NCBI GenBank assembly: GCA_011503125.2
Contig: WWBZ02000047.1
Coordinates: forward strand, 1-14,132
DNA: 14,132 nucleotides
Reading direction: 5' to 3'
Origin: Botryosphaeria dothidea
Lineage: Eukaryota; Ascomycota; Dothideomycetes; Botryosphaeriales; Botryosphaeriaceae
This document shows, piece after piece, positions 8,826 to 14,132 of this stretch. Below the pieces are notes generated by a model, which saw only the letters and a program-made list of their open reading frames with translations, was not told the DNA's origin and did no database searches. Position numbers and translations under genes: made by a program. Position 1 is the first letter of the stretch, and each line of letters opens with the position of its first letter.

Positions 8826-11024
8826 CTATTATGCCGGATGCCGGAACGGTACATCGCCCGTCAGTCTCACTAACCCCATCCATGTTTGCAAACCGGAGCC
8901 TCCTGGACCAACACCCACATTTGTCGTGCTTCCAAATCTTTCGTTCATTCGACCGCGCCACGCGCCGCATCGGCGTCAGTGAAGGCGTGGCAGCGATGTC
9001 CACTCGCGACGTCGAGCAATCGGCCCATAGTGACCGCACCAAAAAGTCTTAGCCCATCTTAGCACTACGCCTTAGACACGTCTTAGTGTGCGTTCATATC
9101 TTCTTTTTGCATTGTCCTCCCGACTCCGCGTAACCTTCTCGGAACAGTCACCGAATGTTCCCCACTGGACTAACAGGGCGTGATTAATGTAAGGAGAAGA
9201 GAAGAAAAAAGCAAAAATCATCATAAACAGAACGCTAATTCTTCTTTGGCAATGTCATGTTCGATCACGCGTGCTAAGTGCCAACGGTCCCAAGGTCCGG
9301 CCCAGAAAGGTGGACACTAAATGCTTGCCCCAAAATCTGGATCGGCTTGAAGGGCGGAAGACGCCACCAACTCTAAACATCGACAGCTTACCCGCCACCG
9401 CAACGTATCGGCAGTCAAATTCTTAAACACTATATCCCTGTGATGCCAAGACATCCGCCGGACGAGACAGCTTCGCTATGCTCCGCTGCCGCTGATCTGA
9501 ATGCTCAAGGAGCTCCTGCAGGAGTGTAAGCAGTAGGTCTCGGAGTATGCAATATGGAGTGCACGTTCCCAGCAACTACGATACTTTCCTATGTATTCTA
9601 CTATCGGTGCCCGGGATTGCATTGGTCAGGAAAAAGCACAACAAGGATGCAAAACATCGTCGGGCACACTAGTACCTTGATGGCACGGAGCTTTGTTGCG
9701 AAACCTGTTGGCAGGGCTTTGATACTGCGCACTGCATACCACATTCAGCAATGCTTTTTTTTGTCATCCCAAAGGCCTGGAAAAAGCATTGGATCAACGG
9801 TCACCTACATCCACAATCACAAAAGGCCCGCGGAGAATTTCCGGTGAAAAGTAAGAATGTGAGGCCGTATAGAAGCAATGCAGTCGTCGGAACATCATCC
9901 GATGCGCATCGATGATCTGACGAGGGATTATGGGACAGACAACGAAATAGGTAGTATGGCTGGTTGATCAGCCAACCAGGCACCTGATTTGCGGAAGACG
10001 CTTCGTCTTTCAGCCGTCAGCATGCCTCGCGTGATGATGCGGCGCGGAGTCGAATCGTCACTGGTATCGAGGTGGAGTACGGGCTAAGGAGCAAAAAATG
10101 TGGAGCAAAGTCGCTTCCCCTCATATTATTTTACTCCAACCGGATCCTTACCGCGTAAATTAATAAGACGTGCCCCTCATTCCTGTGGCGGGCGGCTATT
10201 GGCTCGGCCAGGGAAGAAGCAACTTCCACACTTGGCCAAGATAAGCGAATACCGTGGAAAAAGGCCCGCCGACCTCAGCTGTGTTGGTGCATCTGCCTAG
10301 GAAGTCCGAGAAATCAGCGCGCTAGTTTCAATTGCTTGCTGCTGCCTTGCTCGCCTGCTTTTCTTTCATGCCGTGTCCCTCGGAAGGACCATTCTGGCAA
10401 GCCTCGTTCTTAGAGTTCCTCGTGGCTCGCAGGACGATCAACACCCCTTCCGGTCCTAGACGGGAAATAGTCAAGCTCAGCGCCAACAACAGCTGAACAC
10501 AACCCGGGTCCCACAACCTTCAATGGCGCTACCGTTTCTGCCCCGCGCCAGTAACTAGCGCCACGCGACAACGATTCAGCCACCAGCTTTTTGCTCAAAC
10601 CCTGCGGCTGTGCGTGCCGCAAAACGCTCCTGGCAGAAAGGCAAGAAGCGCATACGCAATTCTCCGAAGGATTGAACCGACCAATTCCTTCCCGCCGGGT
10701 AGCGCGACAGTCCAACTCCCTCGCAAAGACCACCATCACGCACAGCTCTCGAGCAAAATGCCGCCAAAAATTGCATCAACGTGACCGGGGGGAGTCTAGA
10801 CCCGGTGATCGTCGTTTTGGAATGCGGTTGCGGGAAGGAGCAGGAATGGACGATCCCGCAACAGCACGGCGCTTCTACTGCCTAGTTGCCAGGCCCCCCA
10901 TCCCAATGTGCTTGTTCTCGACCATTGTTATTTCCAGGAATCAGGTACATACATTATTTGACCGCTGCCTTATTTTTCGGTGGTAGCTGGTGAGCATGTA
11001 AGCGAGGTCAGGCAGTCGAAACAG
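8826..11024. other. Long stretch without a defensible gene, right copy
   Basis: Mirror of 3120..5322. The 131-codon frame at 10591..10986 exists only here: the left arm breaks it through one-base differences near 3388, 3456 and 3523. It is therefore probably a product of indels. The ATG at 10758 is a possible start of the gene at 11025..11496. Confidence 0.4.
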
Positions 11025-11496
11025 CGACTTACGATTGAATACGATGGCTGGACCTGCGGTAGGCAACCATCTCTCTGGCGTTTGTGGGCCGCCTCTATGA
11101 GGACGCGCTGAAATCACAGAGATCAGCAGGGTGATGAAGGCAATCGGCAGTCACGTGGACAGCTGGCTACAGCGAAGTGATGGCTGGAAGCTGAGGATCG
11201 ACAAAGCGGTATAGTGTGCCCTGTCCATCGCCTTCCCTGATACTTTCTCTCGCCCACTGTATGCCGTGTAGGTAGACAGACACAGCGCAGAGAAAATAGA
11301 TCAGAACTGCAAGAATGGTAACAGAAGAGAACTATCTACCTACATCCGATCCTTATACAGCAATACAGCAGGCATTCTTCCCAACACTGCCGAAACTACA
11401 GATGAAGAACCACGTTTCGCCCTCTTTGACTTCGTTCCAGCGACATCCATTGCCGCCATGCACGGGAAGATGCAAGGGGAAAGAAGAAAAGGTTAG
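11025..11496 (+). CDS. Unrecognised spliced gene, 3' exons, right copy
   Basis: Three segments join in phase. Exon 11025..11058 (or from 11016) reads RLTIEYDGWTC and ends one base into a codon. Intron 11059..11119 (61 bases) runs from GTAGGC to CACAG with a CTGAA branch-like site, and joins G to AG as Glu. Exon 11120..11208 reads ISRVMKAIGSHVDSW, then LQRSDGWKLRIDKA. Intron 11209..11271 (63 bases) runs from GTATAG to GTGTAG with CTGAT and a pyrimidine stretch, and removes an in-frame TAG. Exon 11272..11496 reads through RRELSTYIRSLYSNTAGILP and EPRFALFDFVPATSIAAMHG to TAG. The product is polar and soluble-looking, with no signal peptide or membrane segment visible. The start is not settled. 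An ATG at 10758 (MPPKIAST) in fungal-like context could begin it through one or two further introns. I do not recognise the family. Confidence 0.5.
11059..11119 (+). other. Predicted 61-base intron in the unrecognised gene (right copy)
   Basis: The donor is GTAGGC and the acceptor CACAG ends at 11119, with a CTGAA branch-like motif just before it. The join changes frame by one, as a 61-base intron must, and restores a Glu codon. A TGA in the downstream frame at 11095..11097 lies inside it. The mirror is 3025..3085 on the minus strand. Confidence 0.45.
11209..11271 (+). other. Predicted 63-base intron in the unrecognised gene (right copy)
   Basis: The donor is GTATAG, a CTGAT branch-like site lies near 11237, then a pyrimidine-rich stretch and acceptor GTGTAG ending at 11271. 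The length is a multiple of three and both flanking exons use the same frame. Without splicing, the TAG at 11212..11214 would end translation. The mirror is 2873..2935 on the minus strand. Confidence 0.5.
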
Positions 11497-12866
11497 GCCA
11501 AAACAACAGATCGAAGCCACTCATTCCCCTCCAACGCCCCAAACCCCAAAAGCGCACGAGCACCAACACAATCTAAACACCCGCTTCCGACGATGGAAAG
11601 CCCGGACACCCGACAAAGCTGGAACCAAGTGGGGCTCCCCTGGTACTTCGTCTGAGGCTCGACAGTCGACGTGTTGCTCACCCGCTCGAGCCAACCAGAG
11701 CGCGGCGAAAAGCACCGACGACGGATCAGGCGGGAAAGACTGTTGCGAACTGGGGGAGGAGGGGGGCACGGGGGGAAGGGGAAGAGCGAAGAGGCGTGAT
11801 GGACTATCGCGAACGCCACAAGAAACCGCCACTTCATCTTCCATGCAGCCCTGACAGGAACCGGTATCTGCATCGTGACCTCAGACGCACAGGCTCCGGT
11901 GCCACACATTTCTTTTCTTTTTGGCCTGGCCGTTCGGATACAACGGCAGAGAGGCAAAAAGGCTGAGATCGCCTCCCCCTCCCTCCCTACCCCCCACAGC
12001 GGAAGCACGGAGAGAGGCAAAGTGATCAACAAGCGCGCGAGACGCCTTCCCCCGAACGCCGCGTGACTATGAGGAAAAAGTAGATAGGCATCTCGAGACG
12101 AGAAGGGACGATAAAGAAGCGCCCGTCATTGTCGATCTCTGTCCCTGTAAGCCCGCGGCCGGCGGAAGGATTGCAGATCAGGCCATTATGTCGTATCTGG
12201 CGTCACCTTATCACCACTACCGTTTTTTTTTTTATTGCCCTCTCGTCTCTTGAGACTTATCGGGCTTTTTCGTGGTGAATTATACCTTACTGACGGCGGT
12301 CCTGTCTCGGCTCCACTCCAAACGGAAACCCGCCGTCGAAAGAATAATGCACTGTTCAGCAGAGAACTGAACTATTCCAAATGTATAGTGCTCAATTGGC
12401 TCTCTCCGCCTTGGTGCTTGCTCATGGAATGAGAGGCTTCTCTATCTCTCGGGTCCCAGCAGTCCGTCTCTCATCAAACTTTCCACGAAGGTTAGAGATA
12501 CAAGGCTCCCGGCAAGGCAACCAAAGCCGAATGCAAAAAGAAAAGTAAAAAGGGTTCGACGGGACGACAAACTCTATCTGGTATGACAGGCAGAAAGGGA
12601 AGACTTGAAGGAGCCGCCCGCCGCCGCGCCGCTGCACGCAAAACAAACGCAACCACGTTCGCCACCCTCCCTAAATTCGCGCTACTGTTGCGGTTAGGGG
12701 GGAGGGAGGAAAAGGATGGTATGGGTGACTTGCCGTAGGCACGAAGTCCGGTAGTAGGCCTACCAGGAGTGCCGAACATGGGTGCTGCTTGTTGGCCACG
12801 CCCTTCTTCTAAACTAGCCCCTCCGCCGCTGTACCGTAGCCCCTACGCGAACGTAACGGTACGAGG
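11497..12866. other. Purine/pyrimidine-tract-rich spacer, right copy
   Basis: Mirror of 1282..2647, with CT-rich stretches on the plus strand at 11972..11995, 12231..12256 and 12437..12475, and a T-run of 11 at 12223..12233 (nine in the left arm). Their placement upstream of the plus-strand segment at 12867..13082 would suit a promoter or 5' leader, but no TATA box or start site can be named. Four of the arm-to-arm length differences fall in homopolymers here. Confidence 0.35.
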
Positions 12867-13082
12867 ATGACAACTGTTATGCCAATGTTGATCAGCGGTG
12901 ATCTCCGTGAGCCCGGTTTTGAGTACGAGACAAATCCCGACAGAGAAGAAAGATGCTTCAAGTTGTTGGCCCCACCTGTACAGTCTTATGGCGAAAGAGG
13001 GTTTAGATAAATTACAAGAGGCACAGGCGACGCTCCCAAAGATGCGGATGCTCCTGTTACCGAAGAGAAGGTGGGTCGATAA
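12867..13082 (+). CDS. Unrecognised coding-like segment, right copy
   Basis: Mirror of 1066..1281, with no difference between arms noticed in this stretch, so the in-frame TAA at 13008..13010 is not an error private to one arm. The open frame extends upstream to just after a TAG at 12837..12839. The second part ends with TAA at 13080..13082. Identity is unknown. The competing frame on the same strand is 12898..13236. Confidence 0.28.
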
Positions 13083-13557
13083 TGAGCCTATCGCAACCCA
13101 TGCTTCTTTGAACCAGTACGCTGTACCGATTATACATCGTAGACTACATAAGACTTGTGCCCAGATCTTCGTACGTGATCTGCAAGAGCTAACTTGCGCT
13201 CCTTGGTCTGAGACGAAAAGACCTGAGGCGCAGTAGAGCCAATATATGCCAAGCTCCAGAACGTAAGAGAAAAGAGCGGAACCTCGCCGCTCCCGCCCGC
13301 GATTTGCGCGAATTCGAAACATGAAAGGACCAGAAGGGGGGTTAGCCGCCGAGAAATGCGCTTTGGCCGAAATAAGCAATGCTCGTAATCAACGCATAGC
13401 CGCGAAGCCGGGTTGTCCGTGAAACAAAGAAAGAAGCAAGCCACATACATACAGTTTCGAAGGGGACGGCCGTAACGCTGACTAACGCCTTTATTAATGT
13501 CCCAAAATACTGTGCACTTCGATTCGTGGGCGGATTTAAGCAAGTACAGCGTTCATT

Positions 13558-14132
13558 TTAGTAGTTGCCGCTAAGAGCGTTCACGTCGCCATTAATGCCG
13601 AAGAAGTGGAACCTGTTTCCAAAAACGCCGTTCGTCAGTAAACGTCCGTTGCTATCATAGATTTATCCAAATCCCATAGATTGCAGAGCAGCAGACGCAG
13701 CGGCCGGCGGGTGGAAGCCTTGAGAATATTGTTGCGAGGAAAGGAAGACATACCAATCCTCAACGTTAAGCGTTGTTGGTGCGATTGGCTGCCCCCGGCT
13801 GCTGTTGCTCCATGTCTCTTCATTCCCAGACTGCTGCTGCTGCTGATTCATCATATCCATGTGTGCCCACGCATTCGGGTCGCTCTGAGGACCACTGTGG
13901 GGCATAGGCATTGGCCCGCCCCATTCGCGGTCAAAGGAGGCTGTCCTGGGACAACCGGGGGAGACTGCTGTTGCATGCCTGGTTTCTGGCGTGCACAGAC
14001 ATCTGCCGCGAGAGCTGCGGATCTACCAGAGAATGCTGCTGTGTCGGCGAGATATTAGGGAATGAGAGATTCGTGTCTGCTGGGAAGAGTTGATCAGGCT
14101 GGAAATTTTGCCAGATGTCTTGCGACAAGCCT
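13558..14132 (-). CDS. 3' end of a probable fungal transcription factor (right copy, frameshifted)
   Basis: Mirror copy of the gene at 1..558. Compared with the left copy it loses one base near 13979..13994, in the segment after RQMSVHA, and one near 13913..13922. This breaks the continuous Gln/Pro-rich frame into two pieces, 14128..13931 and 13911..13663. Downstream of the intron (13613..13753) it reads FHFFGINGDVNALSGNY and stops with TAA at 13558..13560. The left copy is probably right in the Gln-rich part, because it keeps one long frame. This copy is probably right at the extreme C-terminus. Both breaks sit in runs of C, G or A, so they look like read errors rather than gene decay. Confidence 0.6.
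13613..13753 (-). other. Spliceosomal intron in the transcription-factor gene (right copy)
   Basis: Mirror of the intron at 383..524, with donor GTATGT at 13753 and acceptor ACAG ending at 13613 on the minus strand. It is one base shorter, because the T-run before the acceptor has five T rather than six. Confidence 0.7.

Larger units (their letters stand above)
7077..14132 (-). repeat. Right arm of a window-wide inverted repeat
   Basis: This is the mirror copy of 2..7065. Relative to the left arm it has extra bases at 7322..7324, 7449..7450, 7463..7467, 8057..8062, 8390..8392, 10688..10690, 11918..11922, 11990..11995, 12049..12053 and 12223..12233. It has missing bases near 9239, 9830, 10445, 10620, 10755, 12077, 13503 (9 bases), 13587 (2 bases), 13622, 13916 and 13988. 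Substitutions are seen opposite 4455, 806 and about 153. Most indels change the length of a homopolymer by one or two. Several break or fuse reading frames, so long frames unique to one arm should not be trusted. Confidence 0.98.

Noticed and set aside
10591..10986. A 131-codon frame on the plus strand of the right arm.
   Set aside because: It exists in one arm only; single-base length differences break it in the other arm, and it has no recognisable domain.
1..14132. Hairpin telomere, linear plasmid or terminal inverted repeat of a mobile element.
   Set aside because: No telomere repeat, polymerase, transposase or target-site duplication is visible; the centre lies inside a metabolic gene and both ends lie inside a regulator gene.
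1..14132. CRISPR array or other dispersed direct repeats.
   Set aside because: Apart from the arm-to-arm inversion, the CAG run at 289..305 and homopolymers, no regularly spaced repeats are seen.

Overview
The window is one near-perfect inverted repeat. Bases 2..7065 return as their reverse complement at 7077..14132, around an 11-base unpaired centre (7066..7076). Every gene therefore appears twice, in opposite orientation, and the real sequence content is only about 7.07 kb. By eye the arms differ by about 21 small indels, mostly in homopolymers, and at least three substitutions, so identity is well above 99%. The repeat reaches both ends of the window: base 14132 pairs with base 2.

The content looks like nuclear DNA of a filamentous ascomycete (Pezizomycotina). 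It has moderate GC, short GT-AG introns (61, 63 and about 142 bases) with CTGAC/CTGAA/CTGAT-like branch points, a glutamine/proline-rich transcription-factor tail ending in a WFxFFGIN motif, and a fungal arylalkylamine/polyamine-type GNAT acetyltransferase. I see no bacterial operon structure, rRNA, tRNA, CRISPR or telomere repeat.

Unique gene content, from window edge to centre (left-arm coordinates): (1) 3' end of a probable fungal transcription factor, + strand, 1..558, with one intron; (2) a weak unrecognised coding segment on the - strand, 1066..1281, convergent with it; (3) a CT/GA-tract-rich spacer, 1282..2647; (4) an unrecognised spliced gene on the - strand, about 2648..3119, whose three exons join in phase; (5) a long stretch without a defensible gene model, about 3120..6784, with some coding-like fragments; (6) the 3' part of a GNAT acetyltransferase, - strand, 6785..7074, cut at the centre. 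The right arm repeats this in mirror order.

The most economical reading is a fold-back molecule: a missed hairpin adapter, snap-back amplification, or a palindromic mis-assembly. The arms meet inside an open reading frame, the differences are indel-dominated, no C-to-T (RIP) signature separates the arms, and both arms stop at the same genomic point. A real, very young inverted duplication such as a fold-back chromosome end cannot be excluded from sequence alone. I see no defence, mobile or biosynthetic system. The most interesting gene is the unrecognised spliced one.
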